Source: Streptomyces sp. DH-12
GTDB lineage: Bacteria; Actinomycetota; Actinomycetes; Streptomycetales; Streptomycetaceae
Direction of reading: 5' to 3'
NCBI RefSeq assembly: GCF_002899455.1
Contig: NZ_PPFB01000001.1
Location: 4,625,001-4,689,000, forward strand
DNA length: 64,000 nucleotides
In this document: positions 1-9,205 of the stretch, piece by piece
Numbering within the stretch: position 1 is the stretch's first letter
Layout of the letters: every line of letters starts with the position of its first letter
Notes under the pieces: model-generated
Told to the model about the DNA's origin: nothing
The model's database searches: none
The model's input: only the letters and a program-made list of their open reading frames with translations
Translations under genes and position numbers: made by a program

Positions 1-1373
<1,373 letters not shown>

Positions 1374-1462
1374 TCAGTTGCTCGCGTCCACTGTGTTGGT
1401 TCTGAAACCACGAACAACCCCATGCCATGGTCACGGTGTGGTGCGGTTGAGTGTTTCACAGT

Positions 1463-1581
1463 GTTTCGGTGGTCATAGCGTAGGGGAAACGCCCGGTTAC
1501 ATTCCGAACCCGGAAGCTAAGCCTTACAGCGCCGATGGTACTGCAGGGGGGACCCTGTGGGAGAGTAGGACGCCGCCGAAC
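1463..1581 (+). rRNA. 5S ribosomal RNA
   Basis: A 5S rRNA of about 119 bases. It begins with the typical Streptomyces start gtttcggtggtcatagcg and contains the conserved ccgaacccggaagctaag block. The 3' end (gacgccgccgaac) pairs with the 5' end. It lies 90 bases after 23S with no tRNA between, and ends just before a strong hairpin. The ends are accurate to a few bases. Confidence 0.96.
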
Positions 1582-1594
1582 AATTCTTGATATG

Positions 1595-1628
1595 GAGAGC
1601 CCCCGTGCCGTTCGGCACGGGGGCTCTC
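1595..1628 (+). terminator. rrn operon terminator
   Basis: A perfect 15-bp inverted repeat (agagcccccgtgccg, 1596-1610, with its complement at 1613-1627). A further G-C pair extends the base of the stem. It starts about 14 bases after 5S rRNA and is followed by cgtttt. It separates the rRNA operon from the convergent DUF58 gene that ends at 1663. Confidence 0.9.
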
Positions 1629-1662
1629 TGCGTTTTCGGGGGCACCCGGACACCCCCTTTTT

Positions 1663-2973
1663 TTACAGCCGCCCCGCCGACTTCAGCGCCAGGTACGCGT
1701 CCGCAAGCGCCGGCGCCAAGTTCTCCGGCGTCGCGTCCACGACCGTCACCCCGCGGCGACGGAGCTGTTCGGCTGTGCGGTCGCGTTCTGTGTGGGCCTG
1801 CGCGGCCGCCGCTGCCTCGTACACCGCGTCGACGTCTCCACGGCCCCGGGCCATGGACGCCACGTGCGGGTCGGCCACCGAAGCGAGCAGGACCGTGTGG
1901 CGCTGCGTCAGCCGGCTCAGGACGGGCAGCAGGCCCTCCTCCACCGGCGTCGCGTCCAGCGTCGTCAGGAGCACGATCAGGGAGCGGCGCGGGGCCGTAC
2001 GGAGCGCTGCCGCCGTCAGGCCGCGGGCGTCCGTCTCGACCAGTTCGGGTTCCAGCGTGGCCAGCGCGTTCACCAGGGACGGCAGGACATCGCCGACCGC
2101 GCGGCCCTGGACCAGGGCGCGTACCCGGCGGTCGTAGGCCAGCAGGTCGACGCGGTCACCGGCGCGGGAGGCCAGGGCGGCGAGGAGCAGGGCCGCGTCC
2201 ATGGAGGAGTCCAGGCGCGGTGCGTCGCCCACCCGGCCGGCGGAGGTGCGGCCGGTGTCGAGGACGAGCAGGATGTGGCGGTCGCGCTCCGGGCGCCAGG
2301 TGCGTACGGCGACCTCCGTCTGGCGGGCGGTGGCACGCCAGTCGATGGAGCGGGTGTCGTCGCCGGGGACGTAGGCGCGGAGGCTGTCGAACTCGGTGCC
2401 CTCGCCCCGGGTGAGGACACTGGTGCGGCCGTCCAGTTCGCGCAGGCGGGCCAGCTTGGAGGGCAGGTGCTTGCGGCTGGTGAAGGGCGGCAGGACACGG
2501 ACCGTCCACGGGACCTTGTGGGTGCCCTGGCGGGTGAAGAGGCCGAGGGGGCCGTAGGAGCGGACGGTGACGCGGTCCGCCTGGCGGTCGCCGCGGCGGG
2601 TGGGGCGCAGGCGTGTGGTGACGCGACGCCGTTCGCCCGCGGGGATCGTCAGCCGTGTCCGGGAGGCCTCCGCCTCCGTGCCGGACGTCCAGCTGCTCGG
2701 CGGCCAGGCGTCGCGGACGCGGGCGCGCAGCGGACGGCGCGACGGGTTGGTGATCGTGAGGGTGACGTCGGCGGTGCCGCCGAGGCGTACGGAGGTGTCG
2801 CCGGAGCGGGTCAGGCCGAGCCTGCGCACCGGCGCGGCCAGGGCGTAGTCGCAGGCGCACGCGACGGCCAGGGGCGCGTTGACGGCGAGGACGCCCGTCC
2901 AGCCGGGTTCCCAGATGCCGACCGGGAGGGAGCCGAGGGCCGCGAGGAGGGCGGCGCGTCCGGTGGGGGCCAT
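1663..2973 (-). CDS. DUF58 domain protein
   Basis: A 436-residue protein of the DUF58 family, which is regularly encoded next to MoxR ATPases. The N-terminus has short hydrophobic stretches (about residues 5-50). A beta-rich middle region (about 55-160) is followed by the family's signature around residues 190-215 (FDSLRAYVPGDDTRSIDWRA). A von Willebrand-A-like region follows and starts with ILLVLDTGRTSAG. Its ATG overlaps the stop codon of the MoxR gene (TGATG), so the two are translationally coupled. Known family role: MoxR-dependent complex assembly at the membrane, substrate usually unknown. It is the last gene of a five-gene minus-strand operon and ends about 35 bases from the rrn terminator. 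Confidence 0.93.
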   Translation of the reverse strand: MAPTGRAALLAALGSLPVGIWEPGWTGVLAVNAPLAVACACDYALAAPVRRLGLTRSGDTSVRLGGTADVTLTITNPSRRPLRARVRDAWPPSSWTSGTEAEASRTRLTIPAGERRRVTTRLRPTRRGDRQADRVTVRSYGPLGLFTRQGTHKVPWTVRVLPPFTSRKHLPSKLARLRELDGRTSVLTRGEGTEFDSLRAYVPGDDTRSIDWRATARQTEVAVRTWRPERDRHILLVLDTGRTSAGRVGDAPRLDSSMDAALLLAALASRAGDRVDLLAYDRRVRALVQGRAVGDVLPSLVNALATLEPELVETDARGLTAAALRTAPRRSLIVLLTTLDATPVEEGLLPVLSRLTQRHTVLLASVADPHVASMARGRGDVDAVYEAAAAAQAHTERDRTAEQLRRRGVTVVDATPENLAPALADAYLALKSAGRL

Positions 2974-3965
2974 CAGCGGGGGACGGGGACGTGGGAGAGG
3001 ACCGCGTTGATGACCGAGTCGGCCGTCACGCCCTCCATCTCGGCCTCCGGGCGCAGCTGTATGCGGTGGCGGAGCGTGGGCAGGGCGAGGGCCTTCACGT
3101 CGTCGGGGATGACGTAGTCGCGGCCGGTCAGCCAGGCCCAGGCGCGGGCGGTGGCGAGCAGTGCGGTGGCGCCTCGGGGGGAGACGCCGAGGGTCAGGGA
3201 CGGCGACTCGCGGGTGGCGCGGCAGATGTCGACGACGTACGCGGTGATCTCGGGGGAGACCGTGGTGGTGGCGACGGCGCGGCGGGCGGCCTCGAGGTCG
3301 GCGGCGTTCGCGACGGGGCGTACGCCGGCGGCGCGCAGGTCGCGCGGGTCGAAGCCCTGGGCGTGCCGGGTGAGGACGTCGATCTCGTCCTGGCGGGAGG
3401 GGAGGGGGATCGTCAGCTTGAGGAGGAAACGGTCGAGCTGCGCCTCGGGCAGGGGGTAGGTGCCCTCGTACTCGACGGGGTTCTGGGTCGCGGCGACCAG
3501 GAACGGGTCGGGGAGGGCGCGCGGAGTGCCGTCGACGGTGACCTGGCGCTCCTCCATGGCCTCCAGCAGGGACGACTGGGTCTTCGGGGGCGTGCGGTTG
3601 ATCTCGTCCGCGAGAAGGAGGTGGGTGAAGACCGGGCCGGGCTGGAAGGAGAACTCGGCGGTGCGGGCGTCGTAGACGAGGGAGCCGGTGACGTCGCTCG
3701 GCATCAGGTCGGGGGTGAACTGGACGCGCTTGGTGTCGAGTTCGAGGGCGGCGGCGAGGGCGCGGATCAGCAGGGTCTTGGCGACGCCGGGGACGCCCTC
3801 GAGGAGGACGTGGCCGCGGCAGAGCAGGGCGACGACGAGGCCGGTCACGGCGGGGTCCTGGCCGACCACGGCCTTGGCGATCTCCGCGCGCAGGGCCTCC
3901 AGGGCGGCCCGGGCGGCGGCCGGGTCCCCGGCGGGCGCGGCGTTGTCGGTGGTCGGGTCCATCAT
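2973..3965 (-). CDS. MoxR-family AAA+ ATPase
   Basis: A 330-residue AAA+ ATPase of the MoxR type, a chaperone-like ATPase that matures or remodels VWA/DUF58 partners. The Walker A motif GVPGVAKT is at residues 57-64, and the Walker B region LLLADEINR ends in DE at about 119-120. A sensor segment (AATQNPVEYEGTYPLPEAQ) and the C-terminal lid domain follow. The start ATGATG at 3965 was chosen because it gives an ATGA overlap with the upstream DUF4350 gene and normal family length. The frame stays open upstream to 5099, but that part is a shadow of DUF4350. Confidence 0.95.
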   Translation of the reverse strand: MMDPTTDNAAPAGDPAAARAALEALRAEIAKAVVGQDPAVTGLVVALLCRGHVLLEGVPGVAKTLLIRALAAALELDTKRVQFTPDLMPSDVTGSLVYDARTAEFSFQPGPVFTHLLLADEINRTPPKTQSSLLEAMEERQVTVDGTPRALPDPFLVAATQNPVEYEGTYPLPEAQLDRFLLKLTIPLPSRQDEIDVLTRHAQGFDPRDLRAAGVRPVANAADLEAARRAVATTTVSPEITAYVVDICRATRESPSLTLGVSPRGATALLATARAWAWLTGRDYVIPDDVKALALPTLRHRIQLRPEAEMEGVTADSVINAVLSHVPVPR

Positions 3966-5155
3966 GGACGGCGTACCTGCCTTTCGAGGGCGTCGAGTCG
4001 GTCGGCGAGCCGGATCAGAGCCGCGTCGTCGCCGGGGGGCGGGCCGAAGAGAAGCGTGTGGAGGGACTGCCCGTCGCCGTCGAGGCGGGTGGACAGCGCG
4101 GGGAGCAGGGCCTCGGGCGCGTGCGCCTGGGAGCCGGGGATGCCGACGAGGGGGGCGAGGCGGGTGCGGGTGGCGGAGCGGAGCGCGAGGGCGGCGCGGT
4201 CGCGGGCGTCGGCCTTGCGGTAGAGGCGGGCGCGGCCTTCGACGGTCTCGGAGGCGCGGATCGCCACGGGAAGTCGCTCGGGGACGAGGGGGCCGAGACG
4301 GCGTGCCCGCCACGCGGCGGCCAGGGCGGCGGCGACGAAGAGCTGGAGGGTGCCCCACAGCCAGCCGGAGGGGAGCAGGTCGAAGAAGCTCTTCCGGTCC
4401 TCGGCCACGGCTGAGGCGTCGGCGGGTGAGGGGAGGTACCAGACGAGATGGGAGCGGGAGCCGAGGAGCTGCAGGGCCAGCGAGGCGTTGCCGTGCTCGT
4501 CCAGGCGGTCGTTGAGGAGGATGTCGGGGGCGCCGAGGAGGACGGTGTCGCCGTCGCCGGAGGGGGCGGGGACGCGCAGCAGGGTGGCCAGGCGGTGGCT
4601 GTGGTAGCACTCGTCGGCGTCGGGGTGAGCGGAGGAGTAGCGGATGCCGCCGGTGTCGGCGGAGCCGGCACGCCGGGCGGCGGGCAGGTCGCAGTCCGGT
4701 TCGAGGGTGGAGTCCAGGCTGTTGGCCGGGTCGGCGGTGACGCCGGGGGCGAGGCGCTCCACGGAGGCGGGGCCGGAGGCGACCAGGACGGTGCGGCCGC
4801 CGGAGTCCTCGGCGGCCTGGCGCAGCCGCGTCTGCTGGCGGGGCGTCAGCAGGTCCGGTACGGCGACCAGCAGGGTGGTGTCGGGGCCGGCCGCGTCGGC
4901 GGCCTCGTCGAGCGTGGTGACCACGCGGGTGTCGACGCCGCGGTCGGCGAGCAGTTCGGCGACGGCGCGGCTGCCGTGGGGGTCGGCGGAGCGCGGGTCG
5001 AGCCGGCCGTGCCGGGCGTCGGAGCGGACCGCGGCGATGGCGACGGCCGCGACGAGCAGCAGCACCAGCGCGAGGGCGACGCCCCGCGTGCGCGTCCACA
5101 CCTGGCGGGCGGTGGGGGAGGCCGAGGTGGGCGGGGAGGTGGCCTCGGTCGTCAT
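3962..5155 (-). CDS. DUF4350 domain membrane protein
   Basis: A 397-residue protein. A single N-terminal membrane segment (about residues 29-45, ALALVLLLVAAVAIAAV) precedes a large domain with the DUF4350 pattern (DPHGSRAVAELLADRGVDT and a Rossmann-like fold). A second hydrophobic segment near residue 275 (LWGTLQLFVAAALAAAW) precedes a cytoplasmic tail. DUF4350 proteins are found in MoxR/DUF58 operons of actinobacteria; their biochemical role is unknown. Start and stop both form ATGA overlaps with neighbours (DUF4129 upstream, MoxR downstream), so it belongs to the same coupled operon. Confidence 0.9.
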   Translation of the reverse strand: MTTEATSPPTSASPTARQVWTRTRGVALALVLLLVAAVAIAAVRSDARHGRLDPRSADPHGSRAVAELLADRGVDTRVVTTLDEAADAAGPDTTLLVAVPDLLTPRQQTRLRQAAEDSGGRTVLVASGPASVERLAPGVTADPANSLDSTLEPDCDLPAARRAGSADTGGIRYSSAHPDADECYHSHRLATLLRVPAPSGDGDTVLLGAPDILLNDRLDEHGNASLALQLLGSRSHLVWYLPSPADASAVAEDRKSFFDLLPSGWLWGTLQLFVAAALAAAWRARRLGPLVPERLPVAIRASETVEGRARLYRKADARDRAALALRSATRTRLAPLVGIPGSQAHAPEALLPALSTRLDGDGQSLHTLLFGPPPGDDAALIRLADRLDALERQVRRP

Positions 5156-5904
5156 CCGGCGGCTCCCTGGGGGGCGTCGGGGTCCGTGCCGCGGGCGCCG
5201 CTGCCGGCGAGGGCGGGCTTGGTGCGTTCCAGGTCGCCGTCGAGGGCGGCGAGCCGCCGGTACGTGTCCTCCGTGGCGGCCCGGCCGCCGTACGTGACGT
5301 CGTCGAAGTCGCGGGCGGCGGTGCGCAGCCGGCCGGTGTGCTGGGGCAGGGCGCGGCCGGCCTCGTCGGCGGCCTCGTCGGCGGTGCGGCCGGGGCGGGG
5401 GTCGAGGAGGGCGCGTTCCTCCAGGGCGCGGACGACGGCCCGCATGCGTTCCTGGACGGCCTGGTTCCAGTGGCCCTGGGCGGCGTGCGCCTCGGCGGCC
5501 GCGCGGTGCTCGGCGGCGCTGCGGGGACGGTCGTCGAACAGGGCGGGCGCGGTGACCGGCCGGCGGCGCGGGGTGCCCAGGCGCCACCACAGGGCGGCCA
5601 CGACGGCGAGCGCGGCGACGACGATGACGACCAGGCCGAGCGCGCCGCCGGGTGTCGCGGTGGAGGCGGCGCCGAACAGCTTGCCGACCCAGTCCCAGAA
5701 GGCCTCCAGGGCCCGCTGGAGCCAGCTGGGGTCGTTCTCGTGGTACATCTGCTTCGACAGCTCCCGCCGGGCCGCTTCCCGCGCGGGGTCGCGCGGGAGG
5801 GTGACGGGCGGTTCGTCGTCGCCGCGCGCCAGCAGACGCACGGCGGTGTCGGCGGCCGTGGGCAGGGCCGGTGCGGCCTGGAGAACTCCCCCCGTGACGG
5901 TCAC
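5152..5904 (-). CDS. DUF4129 domain membrane protein
   Basis: A protein of about 250 residues with one membrane segment (GLVVIVVAALAVVAALWWRL) and a C-terminal cytoplasmic DUF4129 region, recognisable by RPRSAAEHRAAAEAHAAQG and the following helices. I chose the GTG at 5904 because GGGAG lies eight bases upstream and the gene then starts four bases after its neighbour ends. An in-frame ATG at 5937 would overlap the upstream gene. DUF4129 proteins accompany MoxR/DUF58/DUF4350 modules; the function is unknown, with an envelope role inferred. The stop overlaps the DUF4350 start. Confidence 0.88.
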   Translation of the reverse strand: MTVTGGVLQAAPALPTAADTAVRLLARGDDEPPVTLPRDPAREAARRELSKQMYHENDPSWLQRALEAFWDWVGKLFGAASTATPGGALGLVVIVVAALAVVAALWWRLGTPRRRPVTAPALFDDRPRSAAEHRAAAEAHAAQGHWNQAVQERMRAVVRALEERALLDPRPGRTADEAADEAGRALPQHTGRLRTAARDFDDVTYGGRAATEDTYRRLAALDGDLERTKPALAGSGARGTDPDAPQGAAG

Positions 5905-5908
5905 CGCA

Positions 5909-7222
5909 TCAGCTCCCGCCGGTGGTGTCGGCACCATGGACGCCCGCGGCGCGGGCCAGTTCGAGGTCGAGGGCCTCGCGGCGGATGCGCTGGTCGATGT
6001 AGAGGAGCACGGTGACGCCGGCGGTGATCGGGAACGTGATCATGGAGCCGATCACCGAGCCGATGCCGCTGATGATCAGGAACGTCCAGCCGATGTCCCC
6101 GCCCGCGGTGTCCAGGAGGCCGGCGGCGCCGCCGCTGAACGCGGCGGCGAGGAAGGTGAAGGGGATGACGATGATCGCCGCGACGACGTAGGCGATGATC
6201 GCGGCCAGCAGCTGGATGCCGAAGACCCGCCACCAGGAGCCGCGCACCAGCCGGGCGGAGCGGCGCATCGCCATGACGATGCCCTGCTTCTCCAGCATCA
6301 GCGCGGGGGAGGCCAGCGAGAGGCGGACCATGAGCCACACGGCGAACACGGCGGCGGCGAGCAGGCCGAGGACGGTGAGTCCGACGCCCACCTCCGCGCC
6401 GGCCGAGACGCTGACGAGGATGCCGGGCAGCGCGCCGACGGCGACGGCGCCCACCGCGATGAGCCCCAGCAGGATGATCAGGCCGAACAGCTTGAGGATC
6501 CGGGGACGGGCGTCGCGCCAGGCCTCGGCGGTGGTCACCGGCCGGCCGAGCACGGCGCGGCTGGTGACGGTGGTGAGCAGGGCGGTCGCCGCGACCGTGC
6601 CGATCAGGGTGATCCCGTAGAGCACGGCGGAGCTGAGCAGGAGGTCGCCCATGACGTCGGTGAGCTCGCCGAACGTGGCGCTGGGGTCGTCGAGCACCTC
6701 GGTGTCGGCGTCGTCCAGGACGAAGCCCTGCAGCAGCACCGCGACGATCTCGGTGAGGACGGCGAGGGTGAGCGAGATGCCGAGGACCGTGCGCCAGTAG
6801 GTGCGCATGGTCGACACGGCGCCGTCGAGGAGTTCGCCGACGCCGAGGGGACGCAGCGGGATGACGCCGGGCTTCGCCGCGGGCGGGGGACCTCCCCAGC
6901 CGTTGCCCCAGCCTCCCCAGGGCGCCTGGCCGCCGGGTCCGCCGGGCGGCGGGGCGCCCCAGCCGGGGCCGGGGGGCGGCGGGGCCTGACCGGGGCCTCC
7001 CGCACCGGGAGCGCCGGTGGGCGCGGACCACTGATCGGCGGGAGGCTGGTCCTTGGACCACTTCACGCCCGGCTCCCGCGGGGCGTCACCCGGCTGCCGC
7101 GGCCGGCCGGCGGACTGCTCGGGCCCCGGACGGCCGTCGGACCCGGCAGGTCCGGACGCGCCCGGTCCGTGCCCGCCGGACGGGGCGGATCCGGGCGAGG
7201 CCCAGCCCGGAGTGTCGTTCAT
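5909..7222 (-). CDS. proline-rich multi-pass membrane protein (glycerophosphodiesterase membrane-domain-like)
   Basis: A 437-residue protein. The first ~115 residues are a Gly/Pro/Trp-rich cytoplasmic region (GGWGNGWGGPPPA). The rest is a hydrophobic domain with about six membrane segments, starting after GVGELLDGAVSTMRTYWR. That layout resembles the membrane domain found in glycerophosphoryl diester phosphodiesterase-like proteins, but no catalytic phosphodiesterase domain is present. The ATG at 7222 has GGAG eight bases upstream. It is the first gene of the DUF4129-DUF4350-MoxR-DUF58 operon and is divergent from mtnA, with 141 bases between the starts. Its role is unknown. Confidence 0.85.
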   Translation of the reverse strand: MNDTPGWASPGSAPSGGHGPGASGPAGSDGRPGPEQSAGRPRQPGDAPREPGVKWSKDQPPADQWSAPTGAPGAGGPGQAPPPPGPGWGAPPPGGPGGQAPWGGWGNGWGGPPPAAKPGVIPLRPLGVGELLDGAVSTMRTYWRTVLGISLTLAVLTEIVAVLLQGFVLDDADTEVLDDPSATFGELTDVMGDLLLSSAVLYGITLIGTVAATALLTTVTSRAVLGRPVTTAEAWRDARPRILKLFGLIILLGLIAVGAVAVGALPGILVSVSAGAEVGVGLTVLGLLAAAVFAVWLMVRLSLASPALMLEKQGIVMAMRRSARLVRGSWWRVFGIQLLAAIIAYVVAAIIVIPFTFLAAAFSGGAAGLLDTAGGDIGWTFLIISGIGSVIGSMITFPITAGVTVLLYIDQRIRREALDLELARAAGVHGADTTGGS

Positions 7223-7363
7223 CGTCGCTCCTTCACGGTGCCCGGCCGCGGTCGCGGTGGCGGCTTGGGCAGCCATCGTGCCATGCGGTGGTTCCCGGTG
7301 GTCCTGCCGAGGTCGGGGCAGCTCGTCTTCTATTGTCCGCGCCCCAGGGGGCAGACTGGCCGC

Positions 7364-8506
7364 ATGGCTGATCAGTACGCGCACAGCGGTGACGACAAGC
7401 GGCCGACCGGGATGCCGGCACTGCGCTGGGAGGAGCCTCCCGAAGGTCCGGTCCTGGTCCTGCTCGACCAGACGCGGCTCCCGGCCGAGGAGGTCGAGCT
7501 GGTCTGCACGGACGCGCCCGCACTGGTGGAGGCGATCCGTTCGCTCGCCGTGCGCGGCGCCCCCCTGCTGGGCATCGCGGGCGCCTACGGCGTCGCGCTC
7601 GCGGCCGTGCGGGGCTACGACGTGGACGACGCGGCGGCGGCGCTGGAGAGCGCCCGGCCCACGGCGGTGAACCTGGCGGTCGGGGTGCGGCGGGCGCACT
7701 CCGCGTACCGGGCGGTGGTGGACGGCGGCGGCGACCCGCGGCAGGCGGCCGGGGCGGCGCTGGCCGCCGCGCAGCGGCTGCACCGGGAGGACGCCGGGGC
7801 CAGCGCCCGGATGGCGGCGCACGGGCTGGCGCTCCTCGACGAGCTGATGCCCGGCGGCGGGCACCGGATCCTCACCCACTGCAACACCGGTTCGCTGGTG
7901 TCGGGCGGCGAGGGGACGGCGTTCGCGGTGGCGCTGGCGGCGCACCGGGCGGGGCGGCTGCGGCGCCTGTGGGTGGACGAGACGCGTCCGTTGCTGCAAG
8001 GTGCTCGCCTGACGGCGTACGAGGCGGCCCGCAGCGGCATGGCGTACACCCTGCTCACCGACAACGCGGCGGGATCGCTGTTCGCGGCGGGCGAGGTGGA
8101 CGCGGTGCTGGTCGGCGCGGACCGCATCGCGGCCGACGGGTCGGTGGCGAACAAGGTGGGGAGCTATCCGCTCGCGGTGCTCGCGCGGTACCACCACGTG
8201 CCGTTCATCGTGGTGGCTCCGGTGACGACGGTGGATCCCCGGACGCCGGACGGGGCGTCCATCGAGGTGGAACAGCGTCCCGGCCATGAGGTGACGGAGA
8301 TCATGGCGCCGCAGGTGCCGGTGGCCGGTGCGGAGGCGGGGGGCGGGATTCCGGTGGCTCCCCTGGGGACGACGGCGTACAACCCGGCGTTCGACGTGAC
8401 ACCGCCGGAGCTGGTGACGGCGATCGTCACCGAGGGGGGCGTGGTGTCGCCCGTGACGTCCGAGGCGCTGGCTGCTGTGTGCCAGGTCACGCCAGGTAAC
8501 GATTAG
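7364..8506 (+). CDS. mtnA: S-methyl-5-thioribose-1-phosphate isomerase
   Basis: A 380-residue isomerase of the methionine salvage pathway. It converts S-methyl-5-thioribose-1-phosphate to the ribulose form, and belongs to the eIF2B-alpha-like family. The conserved LTHCNTGSL segment carries the likely catalytic cysteine (C173), and VGADRIAADGSVANK carries the likely catalytic aspartate (D253). RAPLLG-type and ETRPLLQGARL motifs are also present. Length is slightly above the usual 340-370 because of an N-terminal extension. It ends eight bases before mtrA on the same strand, so co-transcription with mtrAB is possible. Confidence 0.95.
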   Translation: MADQYAHSGDDKRPTGMPALRWEEPPEGPVLVLLDQTRLPAEEVELVCTDAPALVEAIRSLAVRGAPLLGIAGAYGVALAAVRGYDVDDAAAALESARPTAVNLAVGVRRAHSAYRAVVDGGGDPRQAAGAALAAAQRLHREDAGASARMAAHGLALLDELMPGGGHRILTHCNTGSLVSGGEGTAFAVALAAHRAGRLRRLWVDETRPLLQGARLTAYEAARSGMAYTLLTDNAAGSLFAAGEVDAVLVGADRIAADGSVANKVGSYPLAVLARYHHVPFIVVAPVTTVDPRTPDGASIEVEQRPGHEVTEIMAPQVPVAGAEAGGGIPVAPLGTTAYNPAFDVTPPELVTAIVTEGGVVSPVTSEALAAVCQVTPGND

Positions 8507-8514
8507 CTAATGGG

Positions 8515-9204
8515 ATGATGTCGTTTATGAAGGGACGAGTCCTTGTCGTCGACGACGACAGCGCACTGGCCGAGATGCTCGGCATCGTGTTGCGCGGTGA
8601 AGGTTTTGAGCCGTCTTTCGTGGCCGACGGCGACAAGGCGCTGGCCGCCTTCCGCGAGACCAAGCCGGATCTGGTCCTCCTCGACCTGATGCTCCCCGGC
8701 CGGGACGGCATCGAGGTCTGCCGCCTGATCAGGGCGGAGTCCGGGGTGCCGATCGTGATGCTCACGGCGAAGAGCGACACCGTCGACGTGGTGGTGGGCC
8801 TGGAGTCCGGGGCCGACGACTACATCGTCAAGCCGTTCAAGCCGAAGGAGCTGGTCGCCCGGATCCGCGCGCGGCTGCGCAGGTCCGAGGAGCCGGCGCC
8901 GGAGCAGCTCGCCATCGGCGACCTGGTGATCGACGTGGCCGGTCACTCCGTGAAGCGGGACGGGCAGTCCATCGCCCTGACCCCGCTGGAGTTCGACCTG
9001 CTGGTCGCCCTCGCGCGCAAGCCGTGGCAGGTCTTCACGCGCGAGGTGCTGCTGGAGCAGGTGTGGGGCTACCGCCACGCGGCCGACACCCGCCTGGTCA
9101 ACGTCCATGTGCAGCGGCTGCGCTCCAAGGTCGAGAAGGACCCGGAGAAGCCCGAGATCGTGGTGACCGTCCGTGGCGTCGGATACAAGGCAGGACCGAG
9201 CTGA
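8515..9204 (+). CDS. mtrA: response regulator MtrA
   Basis: A 229-residue OmpR/PhoB-type response regulator and the partner of MtrB. In actinobacteria MtrA regulates cell-wall, division and development genes; this is established knowledge. The receiver domain (about 6-120) has the acidic pocket VVDDDS, the phospho-acceptor D57 in VLLDLMLPG and the conserved Thr/Lys (MLTAKSD, VKPFKP). A C-terminal winged helix (about 135-228) includes LTPLEFDLLVALA and TVRGVGYKAG. The annotated start has two ATGs (8515 and 8518), with another at 8527 (MKGRVL). No strong ribosome-binding site separates them. The gene is one base from mtrB. Confidence 0.97.
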   Translation: MMSFMKGRVLVVDDDSALAEMLGIVLRGEGFEPSFVADGDKALAAFRETKPDLVLLDLMLPGRDGIEVCRLIRAESGVPIVMLTAKSDTVDVVVGLESGADDYIVKPFKPKELVARIRARLRRSEEPAPEQLAIGDLVIDVAGHSVKRDGQSIALTPLEFDLLVALARKPWQVFTREVLLEQVWGYRHAADTRLVNVHVQRLRSKVEKDPEKPEIVVTVRGVGYKAGPS

Positions 9205-9205
9205 C

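Noticed and set aside
4448..7363. Long N-terminal extension of mtnA on the plus strand
   Set aside because: The family protein begins at 7364. The upstream part is antisense to the DUF4350-to-membrane-protein genes and has no family resemblance.
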